DNA of 64,000 nucleotides from Ilumatobacter fluminis (GCF_004364865.1 NZ_SOAU01000001.1:434001-498000); one strand, 5' to 3'. Counted from the first letter of the stretch, positions 41,344 to 50,536 are shown. Numbers and translations: made by a program. Notes: a model not told the origin generated them from the letters alone.

Positions 41344-44238
41344 ATGGCCAGCGATACCGACGTTCCACGCCCTGGCTTCCGGTCCCGGATCACCGGCCGC
41401 GCCATCCTCATCGCCCTCGGGGCGCTCTTGTTCGTGGTGGTCGTCTTCGGCCGCGCGATCGCGAACTTCTACGTGAGCGCCCTGTGGCACGACGCCCTCG
41501 GTCGCAGCGACGTGTTCTGGGGCCAGATCGGCGCCAAGATCACGTTGTTCGTGATGTTCCTCCTGATCTTCCTGGTCATGGCGTTCGTCAACCTGTGGTT
41601 CGCCGACCGTGCGGCACCCACCGAGTTCCCGGCCAACGTGCATCCGTACGTCGAGCGGTTCCACGAGGTGTTCGGGCACCGTCTCCGTCTGCTCCGCTAC
41701 GGCACGGCGCTGATCCTCGCCCTGATGCTGGCGCTGCCGGCGGCGTCGCGCTGGCAGGAGTGGCTGCTGTTCCGCAACAGCAAGTCGTTCCCCGACTCCG
41801 ATCCCCAGTTCGGGGTGAACGTCGGCTTCTACGTGTTCGAGCTGCCGTTCCTCACGTTCGCGATCGACTGGCTGTTCGCCGCCCTCGTGATCGTGCTGAT
41901 CCTGACGATCGCCGCCCACCTCCTCAACGGTGGCGTGCTGTTCACCTCGGCGACGCCGACGGTGCGGTCGTCGACCAAGGTCCACGTCGCCGTCCTGCTC
42001 GCGATCCTCGCCGCCGTCAAGGCCGGCGACTACTGGCTGTCGCGCTACGAGCTCACCAACGACACCCGCGGCTTCGTGCAGGGCGCCACCTACACGGTGG
42101 TGAACGCACAGATCCCGGCGCTGATGCTGCTGGTGCTGATCGCCCTGACGACGTCGGTGCTGTTCCTCTCGACCATCCGATTCGATCGTTGGCGTCTGCC
42201 GATCGTGGCGTCGGGCCTGTGGCTCGTGGTCCTGATCGGTGGTGCCGTGATCTACCCGGCTCTCGTCCAGTCGCTCGTGGTCCAGCCCAACCAGGAAGAG
42301 CGTGAGTCGGTGTACATCGCCCGCAACGTCGAGGCGACACGGGCGGCGATGGGCATCGCCGACGTCGAGACCGTGCCGATCGAGTTCCAGCGTCTGACCG
42401 CCACCGACGTCGAGAGCGACCTCGAGCCGATCCGGAACGTGCGTCTCCTCAACCCGACACAGATGCTGCCCCGCTTCTCGTTCGACCGCGGTGAGGTCGC
42501 CGGTCTGAAGATCGACGACCTCGACGTCGACCGCTACGAACTCGACGGCGACGTCGAGCAGGTGTTGGTCACCGCTCGTGAGCTCGACCTCAACAACATC
42601 CCGAACAAGAGCTGGCAGGGCGAGCACCTCGTCAGCACCCGAGGCTGTGGGCTCGTGCTCGCGTCGGCCTCGCAGGTGACCGAGGCCGACCGCCCCGACT
42701 ACCGGACGCCCGAACTCGATCGGCCGCAGCTCTACTTCAGCCCGTCGATCAGCGGCTACGCGATCGTCGGTACCGAGGTCAACGAGACGCCGTGCGGCGG
42801 CACCGGCCAGTACGAGGGCGACGCCGGCGTGGAGATGTCGTCGTTCTTCCGTCGGGCCGTGTTCGCGCTCGGGTTCCTCGACTACAACATCGTCGGCTCG
42901 GGCGCCATCGAGAGCGACAGTCAGATCCTGTGGAACCGCTCGGTCGAAGACCGGCTCGAGACGCTCGCACCGTTCCTCGACTACGACGGCGACCCCTACC
43001 CGGTCGCGGTCGACGGGGGCGTCGTGTGGGTGGTCGACGCCTACACCTCGACCGGGCGCTACCCGTACGCGCAGCGCATCGGTGACGTGCAGCTCAGCCG
43101 CGAGACCGGCCTGTCGAGCAGCGACAACTACGTGCGCAACAGCGTGAAGGCCACGGTCGACGCCTACACCGGCGAGGTCACGTTCTACGCCATCGAGGAC
43201 GAGGACCCGATCCTCCAGGCGTGGAGCTCGGCGTTCCCCGACCTGTTCACGCCGGGCGACGAGATGCCCGACGAGCTCCGTGAACACCTGCGCTACCCCG
43301 AAGACCTCTTCCGGGTCCAGACCGACCTGTACTCCAAGTACCAGATCGCACCGCAGAACTTCTTCCAGCGGATCGGCGCCTGGTCGGTGGCGCAGGCACC
43401 GTCGGTCGACCGACGCGAATCCACGGTGACCGCGGCGACCGCCTCCGACCCGACGAACGTGCAGACCGAGTTCGCCTCCGAATCGGACGCCGAACGGTTC
43501 ATCCCGTACTACACCATGTTCCGCGACGAGGAGACCGGCGAGGAAGAATTCGTCATCCTCCGCCCGTTCGTGCCGTTCTCGACCGACGACCGACGCACCG
43601 AGCTGCAGGCGTACATGACGGCCTCGAGCGACCCCGACACGTATGGCGAGATGACCACGTACGTCGTCGAGCAGGATCCGCTTCCCGCCGGCCCGCTGCG
43701 CGTGGCCGACCAGGCCGAGTCCGACTCCGACATCAGCCCCGAGCTGAGCCTGCTCGCGAACGACGAGACGGGTACCCAGGTGAAGTTCGGCGACATGCAG
43801 CCGATCCCCGTCGCCGACGGCCTCGTCTACATCCGTCCTGTGTACGTCGTGGCGAGCGACGTGACCGAGTTCCGCCTCGTGATCGTGTCGCACAACAACC
43901 GGTCGGTGATGGAAGAGACGCTCGACGCGGCGCTCGCCCGCCTGTTCCCGGGTTACGAGGGAGAGGTCGGCGAACGGATCCCCGATCCCGACGACGTCGG
44001 CGACGGCGACTCGGACGACCCGGGCGACGACAGCGAGACCGGTGAACCCGCCGACACCGACGAGCCCGACGAGCCGTCGGTCATCACCGGCGACGCCGCC
44101 GAGCTGGTGTCGCAGGCCGAGGCGCTGTACAACGAGGCGCAAGACCTCCTGCGTGACGGCGACCTCGGTGGCTACCAGCAGAAGATCGACCAGATGGGCG
44201 AAGTCCTCGCCGCCCTCGCCGCCGAACTCGACTCGTAG
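41344..44238 (+). CDS. UPF0182 family membrane protein
   Basis: A 964-aa UPF0182 protein. Seven hydrophobic helices occupy the first 310 residues. The motifs SALWHDALGRSDVFWGQIGAK, NLWFADRAAP, WQEWLLFRNSKSFPDSDPQFGVNVGFYVFELPF and FVQGATYT are typical. A large outer domain follows (RNVEATRAAMGI, SWQGEHLVSTRGCG, AYTSTGRYPYAQR, YPEDLFRVQTDLYSKYQI). The acidic linker and C-terminal helix (residues 900-964) also fit the family. Function is unknown; it is widespread in actinobacteria and cyanobacteria. It lies 69 bp after the DivIVA fusion gene on the same strand. Confidence 0.95.
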   Translation: MASDTDVPRPGFRSRITGRAILIALGALLFVVVVFGRAIANFYVSALWHDALGRSDVFWGQIGAKITLFVMFLLIFLVMAFVNLWFADRAAPTEFPANVHPYVERFHEVFGHRLRLLRYGTALILALMLALPAASRWQEWLLFRNSKSFPDSDPQFGVNVGFYVFELPFLTFAIDWLFAALVIVLILTIAAHLLNGGVLFTSATPTVRSSTKVHVAVLLAILAAVKAGDYWLSRYELTNDTRGFVQGATYTVVNAQIPALMLLVLIALTTSVLFLSTIRFDRWRLPIVASGLWLVVLIGGAVIYPALVQSLVVQPNQEERESVYIARNVEATRAAMGIADVETVPIEFQRLTATDVESDLEPIRNVRLLNPTQMLPRFSFDRGEVAGLKIDDLDVDRYELDGDVEQVLVTARELDLNNIPNKSWQGEHLVSTRGCGLVLASASQVTEADRPDYRTPELDRPQLYFSPSISGYAIVGTEVNETPCGGTGQYEGDAGVEMSSFFRRAVFALGFLDYNIVGSGAIESDSQILWNRSVEDRLETLAPFLDYDGDPYPVAVDGGVVWVVDAYTSTGRYPYAQRIGDVQLSRETGLSSSDNYVRNSVKATVDAYTGEVTFYAIEDEDPILQAWSSAFPDLFTPGDEMPDELREHLRYPEDLFRVQTDLYSKYQIAPQNFFQRIGAWSVAQAPSVDRRESTVTAATASDPTNVQTEFASESDAERFIPYYTMFRDEETGEEEFVILRPFVPFSTDDRRTELQAYMTASSDPDTYGEMTTYVVEQDPLPAGPLRVADQAESDSDISPELSLLANDETGTQVKFGDMQPIPVADGLVYIRPVYVVASDVTEFRLVIVSHNNRSVMEETLDAALARLFPGYEGEVGERIPDPDDVGDGDSDDPGDDSETGEPADTDEPDEPSVITGDAAELVSQAEALYNEAQDLLRDGDLGGYQQKIDQMGEVLAALAAELDS

Positions 44239-44252
44239 CACCGCCGGGTCGG

Positions 44253-44334
44253 TCGGATGATGTCAGACATCATCCGACGTTGCCGCCGCTCGGGCCCACA
44301 ACCGACCGGTCGGATGATGTCTGACATCATCCGA
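44253..44334. repeat. Paired inverted 25-bp perfect palindromes (GTCAGAC core)
   Basis: Arms at 44253-44277 and 44310-44334 are reverse complements. Each is a perfect palindrome, TCGGATGATGTC around a single central base. Spacer is 32 bp. The element fills the gap between the convergent UPF0182 and coiled-coil genes and belongs to the same class as 13263, 15585 and 35578. Confidence 0.9.
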
Positions 44335-44353
44335 TGTCGTGCCGCTGGGTGCG

Positions 44354-45007
44354 TCAGCTGCGCTTGAGGCGTTCGGCGAGGTCGGCCATGTCCTGGCGGA
44401 AGGCGATCTGGTAGCGGGCCTGCTCGTTCGCCAGCCGGGTCTGGGCCTCACGCAGCTCCTCGACGACCTCGTCGGTCGGGGGAGCGTCGCCGCCGATCGC
44501 GTCGATGTCGTTCGAGATCTCCGAGATCTGGTTCGCCAATTCGGTGCTGATCGAGGTGATCCGGGCATCGACCTCGTCGAGCCGGGCCGTCAACCGCTCG
44601 ACCATGTCGCGCACCTCGGCCAGCTCGCCGGCGTCGGCGCCTGCCGTAGCGGGTTCGGGTCGTTCGTCGAGCCGCTGGCTGATGCGACCGACCTCTTCGC
44701 GCACGGCGATCATCTCGGCCGGGTCGACCGTGGGTTCGACCGGGCGTTCGTCGACCCGGGTCGACAGGCGCAACATGTCGGAGCGCAGCTGGTCGACCTC
44801 GGCCTGATCGACCCCGCCCGGCTTCGGCGGCGGTTCGGTCGGTGGCGAGGTGAGTGGTGTGTCGAGACGCTGCTGGATGCCTTGCAGCCGTTCGTCGAGC
44901 TGCTGCTTGGCGGCATCGGCCGCACTGAGGCGCTGACTCATCGACTGGATCTCGGCCCGCAAACGCTCCATCTCGGCGGGGTCGGCACGCTTCTTGAACA
45001 GTCCCAT
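44354..45007 (-). CDS. Coiled-coil protein
   Basis: A 217-aa acidic, almost wholly helical protein with heptad-like stretches (MERLRAEIQSMSQRLSAADAAKQQLDERLQGIQQRLD; VRDMVERLTARLDEVDARITSISTELANQISEISNDID). The start MGLFKKR is a short basic, possibly membrane-contacting end. Three segments repeat a RLSTRVDERP / RISQRLDERP theme. No family is recognised, and a scaffold role is likely. It is monocistronic and convergent with UPF0182. Confidence 0.75.
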   Translation of the reverse strand: MGLFKKRADPAEMERLRAEIQSMSQRLSAADAAKQQLDERLQGIQQRLDTPLTSPPTEPPPKPGGVDQAEVDQLRSDMLRLSTRVDERPVEPTVDPAEMIAVREEVGRISQRLDERPEPATAGADAGELAEVRDMVERLTARLDEVDARITSISTELANQISEISNDIDAIGGDAPPTDEVVEELREAQTRLANEQARYQIAFRQDMADLAERLKRS

Positions 45008-45117
45008 AGCTCCGGGCGCCACCGTACCGGACGGCGACGATCGGAACAGGTTTGACCCGGGTTACTGACGGGTAGACCACTCTCGTACACCGTCAACGTC
45101 CCCCAAGGAGTACGACC

Positions 45118-45624
45118 ATGACGACCACCGTCGTCCGCAAGATCTACGACTTCAACAAGGCCGTTGTCGACGCGTCCGTCGACACCGCCCGCACCGTGGC
45201 CGGCGCCGTCGGCGACGGCTTCACCAACGCCTTCCACATCTTCCGTGACACCGGCGCCACCGTCGTCGGCCAGGCACAGTCCGCCACGGAGCGCACCGTC
45301 GACCAGGCGTCGACGAGCGCCAAGCAGGTGGTGGGCCAGGCCCGCTCCGCCGGCGAGCGCACGATGAACCAGGCGTCGAAGGGCGTCAAGGAAGTCACCG
45401 GCCAGGCCCGTGCCCAGGGCGAGCGTGCGAACGAGCAGCTCGACCGGGTCACGGAGCGCACCGCCGAACGGGCGATCGACGCTGTCGATCCCAGCCCGTC
45501 GAGCGGCACACCGTACGAGCAGTGGTCGAAGGCCGAGCTGTACGAGCGGGCCCAGGAGCTCGAGATCGACGGCCGCTCCGGCATGTCGAAGCAGCAGCTC
45601 ATCGAGGCGCTCCGCAGCGCCTGA
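45118..45624 (+). CDS. Phasin-like repeat protein with C-terminal Rho_N/SAP-like domain
   Basis: A 168-aa protein. The N-terminal amphipathic helices (FNKAVVDASVDTARTVAGAVGDGFTNAF) are phasin-like. They are followed by three 18-20 residue repeats of the form VVGQAxSAxERTxxQAS (residues about 50-105). The last 36 residues (YEQWSKAELYERAQELEIDGRSGMSKQQLIEALRSA) are a Rho_N/SAP-like nucleic-acid-binding fold. AAGGAG precedes the ATG. The mix suggests a granule- or nucleoid-associated protein, which is inference. Confidence 0.75.
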   Translation: MTTTVVRKIYDFNKAVVDASVDTARTVAGAVGDGFTNAFHIFRDTGATVVGQAQSATERTVDQASTSAKQVVGQARSAGERTMNQASKGVKEVTGQARAQGERANEQLDRVTERTAERAIDAVDPSPSSGTPYEQWSKAELYERAQELEIDGRSGMSKQQLIEALRSA

Positions 45625-45758
45625 CCCATTCCCCCCACCGCAGCCGCCCAGCGGCTGCACTGACCGCCCGCCCCTTCTCCTTCCGCCCCGGGGCGGGCGG
45701 TCCCGCGCCCGGGCGGCCGTTCCGGAACGGTGGCCATACCGACGTAGCCTGTCGTGCC

Positions 45759-46655
45759 ATGGCATCCGTGGACGCGAACGGCATCACCATCGAATACGAA
45801 CGAGAGGGTGAGGGCGATCCGCTCCTGCTCGTGATGGGTCTGGGCGGTCAGCTGTCCGACTGGCCACAGGGCTTTCGTGACGCGCTGACGAGCCGTGGGT
45901 TCGAGGTGATCCGTCTCGACAACCGTGACGCGGGCCTCTCGACCGAGTTCACGTCGGCGCCGCCCACCACCGTCGACCTCGCCAAGGCAATGGTGTCCCG
46001 CCGATTCGTCGACGCCGAGTACCTCCTGGCCGACATGGCTGCCGACGCGGTCGGCCTGCTCGACGCACTCGGCCTCGACTCGGTGCACGTGGCCGGCATG
46101 TCGATGGGCGGCATGATCTCACAGACGCTGGCGATCGAGTACCCGTCCCGCATCCGTTCGATGACGTCGGTCATGTCGACCACCGGCAACCGGCGGGTCG
46201 GCCAGCCGAAGGCGAAGCTCGTCCGCACCATGGCGAAGCGTGAGACGCCGACGCCCGAGACGGCGGTCGAGCAGAGCGTGGAGTTCTTCCGGCTGATCAG
46301 CGGTCCGACCTTCCACGAGGAAGACTTCCGGGCGCTGGCGACCGAATCGGTGAGCCGCAGCTTCCGCCCGGCCGGTACCGCCCGTCAGACGGCGGCGATC
46401 TTCGCCAGCCCCGACCGGACACCGGCCCTGAAGCAGCTCGACGTGCCCACGCTCGTGATCCACGGCATGGTCGACCCGTTGGTGCGCCCGAGTGGCGGCA
46501 TCGCGACGGCCAAAGCCGTGCCCGATTCGCGTCTGCTGATGTTCAACGACATGGGCCACGACCTGCCCCGCACCCGGTGGGACGAAATGGCCGACGCCAT
46601 TCGCCAGAACGCCGACCGCGCCGCTGCCGCCGAGCAGCAGGCAGCGGCTTCCTGA
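45759..46655 (+). CDS. Alpha/beta-fold hydrolase
   Basis: A 298-aa alpha/beta hydrolase. PLLLVMGLGGQLSDWPQGF contains the oxyanion-hole strand. RLDNRDAGLS is typical of a subgroup near aclacinomycin methylesterase. VHVAGMSMGGMISQTLAIEYPSR carries the nucleophile Ser (GMSMGG). The acid is in LVIHGMVDPLVRPSGG and the His in NDMGHDLPRTRWDEM. The substrate is unknown. ATG at 45759 is supported by length. The cyclase gene follows after 7 bp. Confidence 0.9.
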   Translation: MASVDANGITIEYEREGEGDPLLLVMGLGGQLSDWPQGFRDALTSRGFEVIRLDNRDAGLSTEFTSAPPTTVDLAKAMVSRRFVDAEYLLADMAADAVGLLDALGLDSVHVAGMSMGGMISQTLAIEYPSRIRSMTSVMSTTGNRRVGQPKAKLVRTMAKRETPTPETAVEQSVEFFRLISGPTFHEEDFRALATESVSRSFRPAGTARQTAAIFASPDRTPALKQLDVPTLVIHGMVDPLVRPSGGIATAKAVPDSRLLMFNDMGHDLPRTRWDEMADAIRQNADRAAAAEQQAAAS

Positions 46656-46662
46656 CGCCGCG

Positions 46663-47772
46663 ATGTCGAGCCCGAGCGCCGAGGAGTACGAGGCCGCCGG
46701 TCTGTACGACCCGTCGGCGCCCGACGCCGACGACCGCCTGCGTCTGCTCGGATGGCTCCAGGCGATGGGCGTCACCGTCGACGAGCTGCGTTCGGCGCTC
46801 GACTACGGCGCGCTCTCGTCCGTCGCGAGCGACCGCTGGCTGGTCCCTGGCGAACGCCTTCGGCGTGATGACGCGATCGAGCGCAGCGGTCTCGATCCGG
46901 AGGCGTACGACGCATACGTGACCGCGCTCGGCTACGAACCGATCCAGGGCGCGCCCGACGGTGAGGTCGGCATCACCGAGGCCGAGATCGACCTGCTCGC
47001 GTCGATGGAGGTCCTCACCGGCTTGTTCGAACGCGACGAGGCGTTGAGTCTCGTCCGGGTGATCGGGAGCGCGTTGGCGCGAATCGCCGAGGCGACCATC
47101 TCGCTATTCCTGGCCGACGTCGAATCGGCACACGTCCGTCAGGGCGGCAGCGAGTTCGAGCTGGCGCAGACGGTCTACGAGGCGGTGCAGCTGATCGAGG
47201 ATCTCGGTGCGCGGCTCGACCCGGCCCTGCGGCGCCACATGCTCCAAGCCGCCGAGCGGACTCGTGCCACCACGATCGACGCGGTCGAGCGTTTCCAGTA
47301 CCGCTACGCCGTCGGCTTCGTCGACCTCGTCGGGTTCACCACCATCTCCCGTGACATGAGCGCGGAAGATCTGTCAGCGTTCGTTGGTCGATTCGAACGG
47401 ACGGCGCACGAGGTGGTCAGCGGCGCCGGCGCACGCGTCGTGAAGCTGATCGGTGACGAGGTCATGTTCGTCGACCCCGACCCGAACGCCGCCGTCGACG
47501 CCGGGCGGGCCCTGATCGACACGTTCTCGTCGATGGGCGACGGGGTGCTGCCCCGCGGCGGCATGGCCTACGGCAGCGTGGTGTTGCGCGGCGGCGACTA
47601 CTACGGCTCGGTGGTCAACATCGCATCCCGACTCGCCGACGCCGCCGTGCCGGGCGAGTTGCTCGTCACGACCGGGATCGCCGAGGCCACCGACTGCGAG
47701 TTCGAACCGGCCGGTCGTCGCATGCTCAAGGGCTTCGACGCGCCGATCACCGTGCTCGCCCTGCCTGGCTGA
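46663..47772 (+). CDS. Class III adenylate/guanylate cyclase
   Basis: A 369-aa soluble cyclase. The N-terminal 190 residues are helical and include an autoinhibitory-type region seen in actinobacterial cyclases (AEIDLLASMEVLTGLFERDEALSLVRVIGSALARIAEATISLF). The catalytic domain has VGFVDLVGFTTISRDM (first metal Asp), VKLIGDEVMFVDP (second metal Asp) and GDYYGSVVNIASRLADAAVPGELLVT. Substrate-specifying Lys/Asp residues cannot be assigned by eye. It is probably cotranscribed with the hydrolase gene upstream. Confidence 0.9.
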   Translation: MSSPSAEEYEAAGLYDPSAPDADDRLRLLGWLQAMGVTVDELRSALDYGALSSVASDRWLVPGERLRRDDAIERSGLDPEAYDAYVTALGYEPIQGAPDGEVGITEAEIDLLASMEVLTGLFERDEALSLVRVIGSALARIAEATISLFLADVESAHVRQGGSEFELAQTVYEAVQLIEDLGARLDPALRRHMLQAAERTRATTIDAVERFQYRYAVGFVDLVGFTTISRDMSAEDLSAFVGRFERTAHEVVSGAGARVVKLIGDEVMFVDPDPNAAVDAGRALIDTFSSMGDGVLPRGGMAYGSVVLRGGDYYGSVVNIASRLADAAVPGELLVTTGIAEATDCEFEPAGRRMLKGFDAPITVLALPG

Positions 47773-47818
47773 CGGTTTCGCTTCGTCGGTCGCTCGCAGC
47801 AACTGCCACGCTGCGACC

Positions 47819-48262
47819 ATGCTCACCTTCGACGACTTCGAGGCCGGCACCGTCTACCCGCTGGGGTCGGTCGACGTCGACGAGGCAGAGGTACTCGAGT
47901 TCGCCGGCCGCTTCGATCCGCAGCCGTTCCACACCGATCCGGTGGCGGCGGCCGAGACACACTTCGGCGGGGTGGTGGCGAGCGGGTGGCACACGTGCTC
48001 GATGTGCATGCGCCTGTTCGTCGACGGGCTGTTGCGTGACACGACGAGCATGGGCTCGCCCGGCGTCGACGAGATCCGCTGGCCGCACCCCGTCCGGCCC
48101 GGCGATCGGCTGACGGGCACGTACACCGTGATCTCGACGCGGGCGTCGACGTCGAAGCCCGACCGGGGCATCGTCAACGCCGTCTGGGAACTACGCAACC
48201 AGGACGACGTGACGGTCCTCACCATGCACGGCATGACCATGTTCGCCCGCCACCCAGCCTGA
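47819..48262 (+). CDS. MaoC-like dehydratase
   Basis: A 147-aa single hot-dog enzyme. The hydratase-2 motif is DPQPFHTDPVAAAETHFGGVVASGWHTCSM, with the catalytic Asp/His pair replaced or shifted as in MaoC-like proteins. GSPGVDEIRWPHPVRPGDRLTGTYTV is also typical. Such proteins hydrate enoyl-CoA. It is a single gene between the cyclase gene and a palindromic hairpin. Confidence 0.9.
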   Translation: MLTFDDFEAGTVYPLGSVDVDEAEVLEFAGRFDPQPFHTDPVAAAETHFGGVVASGWHTCSMCMRLFVDGLLRDTTSMGSPGVDEIRWPHPVRPGDRLTGTYTVISTRASTSKPDRGIVNAVWELRNQDDVTVLTMHGMTMFARHPA

Positions 48263-48297
48263 CCCCCTCACCACCCGCCCGCCGACTGCGCAATGCG

Positions 48298-48332
48298 TGA
48301 ACAAACTGCGGAATAGTTCCGCAGTTTGTTCA
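48298..48332. repeat. Hairpin repeat, copy A (TGAACAAACTGCGGAA arm)
   Basis: TGAACAAACTGCGGAA pairs perfectly with its complement around a TAG loop, 35 bases after the MaoC stop. Flanking GCG/CGC bases extend the stem with a mismatch. The same core occurs at 49174-49220, on the other side of the LLM gene. Confidence 0.85.
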
Positions 48333-48387
48333 TGCGTTCGTCGGGGGCGGGCGGAATACTGGCGCCGTCGTCGTCGTTGTCGCGGCC

Positions 48388-49158
48388 ATGACCTCCCTCA
48401 GCGTCGGCATCCAGCTCCATCCCCAGGCCACCACGATCGACGAGATGCGCCGCACCTGGCGCACGGTCGACGAGATGGGCGCCGACTCGATCTGGACGTG
48501 GGACCACTTCTTCCCGCTCTACGGCGAGCCGGACGCCGAGCACTTCGAGGGCTGGACGCTCCTGTCGGTCATGGCCGCCGACACGTCGAACGCCAAGCTC
48601 GGCATGCTCGTGACGGGCAACAACTATCGCAACCCCGAACTGTTGGCCGACATGGCTCGCACGCTCGACCACGTGTCGGGCGGTCGGATGTACCTCGGCG
48701 TTGGTTCGGGCTGGTTCGAGCGTGACTACGACGAGTACGGCTACGAGTTCGGCACCGCCGGCGGCCGTCTCCGTCAGCTCGGCGACGACCTGCCCCGCAT
48801 GAAAGCCCGCATCGCCAAGCTCAACCCGGCGCCGGTCGGCGATCTGCCGATCCTCATCGGGGGTGCCGGCGAGAAGGTCACGCTCCGTCTCGTCGCCGAG
48901 TACGCCGACGCGTGGAACACGTTCGGTCCGCCGGAGCACTTCGCTGCCAAGTCGAAGATCCTCGACGAGTGGTGCGCCAAGTCCGACCGTGACCCGTCGG
49001 AGATCGAGCGCACCGTCGCCGTCGGCGCCGACGACGTGCACGACATCGAGCGCTACGTCGAAGCCGGCGCCTCCCACGTCATCGTGATGGTCGGCAGCCC
49101 CTTTGACCTGTCGCCCCTCGAATCCCTCATCGCCCAGCGCGACACCATCAACAGCTGA
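48388..49158 (+). CDS. LLM-class F420/flavin-dependent oxidoreductase
   Basis: A 256-aa luciferase-like TIM-barrel oxidoreductase. VGIQLHPQATTIDEMRRTWRTVDEMGADSIWTWDHFFPLYG, NAKLGMLVTGNNYRNPELLADMARTLDHVSGGRMYLGVGSGWFERDYDEYGYEFGTAGGRL and DLPILIGGAGEKVTLRLVAEYADAWN define the class. The absence of a long insertion fits the F420-using group. The substrate is unknown. Identical hairpin cores flank the gene at 48298 and 49174. Confidence 0.9.
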   Translation: MTSLSVGIQLHPQATTIDEMRRTWRTVDEMGADSIWTWDHFFPLYGEPDAEHFEGWTLLSVMAADTSNAKLGMLVTGNNYRNPELLADMARTLDHVSGGRMYLGVGSGWFERDYDEYGYEFGTAGGRLRQLGDDLPRMKARIAKLNPAPVGDLPILIGGAGEKVTLRLVAEYADAWNTFGPPEHFAAKSKILDEWCAKSDRDPSEIERTVAVGADDVHDIERYVEAGASHVIVMVGSPFDLSPLESLIAQRDTINS

Positions 49159-49173
49159 CCCACTTCCTCTTGC

Positions 49174-49220
49174 AAGGCGTGAACAAACTGCGGAATAGTT
49201 CCGCAGTTTGTTCACGCCTT
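49174..49220. repeat. Hairpin repeat, copy B (22-bp perfect stem)
   Basis: AAGGCGTGAACAAACTGCGG and the next two bases (AA) pair perfectly with 49199-49220 around a TAG loop. It follows the LLM gene by 15 bases and precedes the stop of a convergent short gene, so it can act as a bidirectional terminator. The core matches copy A at 48298. Confidence 0.88.
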
Positions 49221-49237
49221 CGTCGGTCGGGGGTGGT

Positions 49238-49498
49238 TCAGGCGGCGGCGTGGACGGGGGTGCGTGTCGGGGTCGGCTTCGCCGCTGCCTGAACGAGGCG
49301 GCCGAACGCCCGGAGTCGAGCGACGGGCGGTTCCGCATCGGTCGTGACCACGTGGACGAGGGTGGCGCTCGCACCGCAGGCGATGGCGCGGTCGACCACG
49401 GCGTCGACGAGTGCCGGGTCGATGGCATCGAAGCCCTGCTCGGCGACGACTGCGGCGATCCGATCGAGATCGGTGGGGAGCAGGTCGTGTCCGTTCAT
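49238..49498 (-). CDS. Short hypothetical protein
   Basis: An 86-aa protein (MNGHDLLPTDLDRIAAVVAEQGFDAIDPALVDAVVDRAIACGASATLVHVVTTDAEPPVARLRAFGRLVQAAA) with no recognised domain. Codon structure is consistent with coding. It lies divergent from the LysR gene, a position often held by a target of the LysR regulator. Confidence 0.55.
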   Translation of the reverse strand: MNGHDLLPTDLDRIAAVVAEQGFDAIDPALVDAVVDRAIACGASATLVHVVTTDAEPPVARLRAFGRLVQAAAKPTPTRTPVHAAA

Positions 49499-49510
49499 GA
49501 GGTCGACGGT

Positions 49511-49529
49511 ATGGAATCGATAACTCCAT
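49511..49529. promoter_or_regulatory. Dyad in the LysR intergenic region
   Basis: ATGGA and TCCAT are separated by nine bases in the 71-bp divergent region between the short gene and the LysR gene. This fits a LysR-type box, although only the dyad is seen. Confidence 0.4.
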
Positions 49530-49569
49530 GAAAAGCGATCATTCCTGTCGATAAGCAACAGCTACGCTG

Positions 49570-50499
49570 ATGTACGTGATCGACCTGCGGCAGCTCGAAC
49601 TGAAGCATCTCGTCGCCCTCGACGCCGTCGCTGCGGAAGGGACGTTCGCTCGGGCGGCCGATCGGCTCGGCTACACCCAGTCGGCCGTCAGCCAGCAGAT
49701 CGCGGCGTTGGAACGGTTGCTCGGCGTGCCGGTCTTCGATCGTCCGGGCGGCCCACGTCCGGTCGTGCTGACGCCGCTCGGTGCCGAGTTGCTCGAGCGA
49801 TCTCGCGAGTTGCTCGCCCGGGTCGACGCGATGTCGCTCGAGCTCGATCTGTTCCGCACCGGGTCGGCCGGGAAGCTCTCGATCGGGACGTTCCAAAGCG
49901 CATCCGCCATGCTGCTCCCGAAGATCGTGGCCCGGATGCGACAGCAGTTCCCGTCGATCGAGATGCACGTCATCGAGAGCGACGACGAAGAGGTGCTGAT
50001 CAAGGCGCTGTCGACGGGAGAGGTCGAGGTGTCGTTCCTCGTCGGTGAGGCCCCCTCCGCTGCCGAGTCGGTGCACCTCTTCGACGACCCGTTCGTGCTG
50101 GTGGCGCGACCCGATCAGTTCCCGGAGGGCCCCGTGCGGCCGGAGCAGTTCGCCGACGAGCCCATGATCGGGCAGCACCCGAACGCCTGCCAGCTCGCCG
50201 GCGAGGCGGGCCTACGAGCGGCCGGCATCACGCCGAACTACGTATACCGGACGAACGACAACAGCACGGTGACCGCGATGGTCCGGGCCGGCATGGGCGT
50301 CGCCGTGATGCCCTTCCTGTGCGTCGAGCCGGAGGATCCCCGGGTGGCACTCCACAACATCGAGCCGCCCATCCCGGAGCGATCGATCGTGTTGGCCTGG
50401 CGCCAGAATCGAACCCGGTCTCCGGCCGCCGCACGGTTCGTCGAACTGGCGACCGAGATCTCCCGGGATCTCTCCGGCCAACGCCGGGCGATCGCCTGA
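49570..50499 (+). CDS. LysR-family transcriptional regulator
   Basis: A 309-aa LysR protein. The winged helix is LRQLELKHLVALDAVAAEGTFARAADRLGYTQSAVSQQIAALERLLGVPVFDRPGGPRPVVLTPLGAELL. The effector domain follows (GKLSIGTFQSASAMLLPKIVARMRQQFPSIEMHVIESDDEEVL; MVRAGMGVAVMPFLC). The start could be the ATG at 49570 or the GTG at 49576. LysR proteins commonly control the divergent gene, here the short ORF at 49238. The ligand is unknown. Confidence 0.9.
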   Translation: MYVIDLRQLELKHLVALDAVAAEGTFARAADRLGYTQSAVSQQIAALERLLGVPVFDRPGGPRPVVLTPLGAELLERSRELLARVDAMSLELDLFRTGSAGKLSIGTFQSASAMLLPKIVARMRQQFPSIEMHVIESDDEEVLIKALSTGEVEVSFLVGEAPSAAESVHLFDDPFVLVARPDQFPEGPVRPEQFADEPMIGQHPNACQLAGEAGLRAAGITPNYVYRTNDNSTVTAMVRAGMGVAVMPFLCVEPEDPRVALHNIEPPIPERSIVLAWRQNRTRSPAAARFVELATEISRDLSGQRRAIA

Positions 50500-50536
50500 C
50501 GCACCCGCTCGCCGGGGGTGCATGGGCGGCGTGGCG

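Noticed and set aside
41173-44241. 1022-aa open frame opposite the UPF0182 gene
   Set aside because: Antisense shadow; the plus-strand protein has full family homology.
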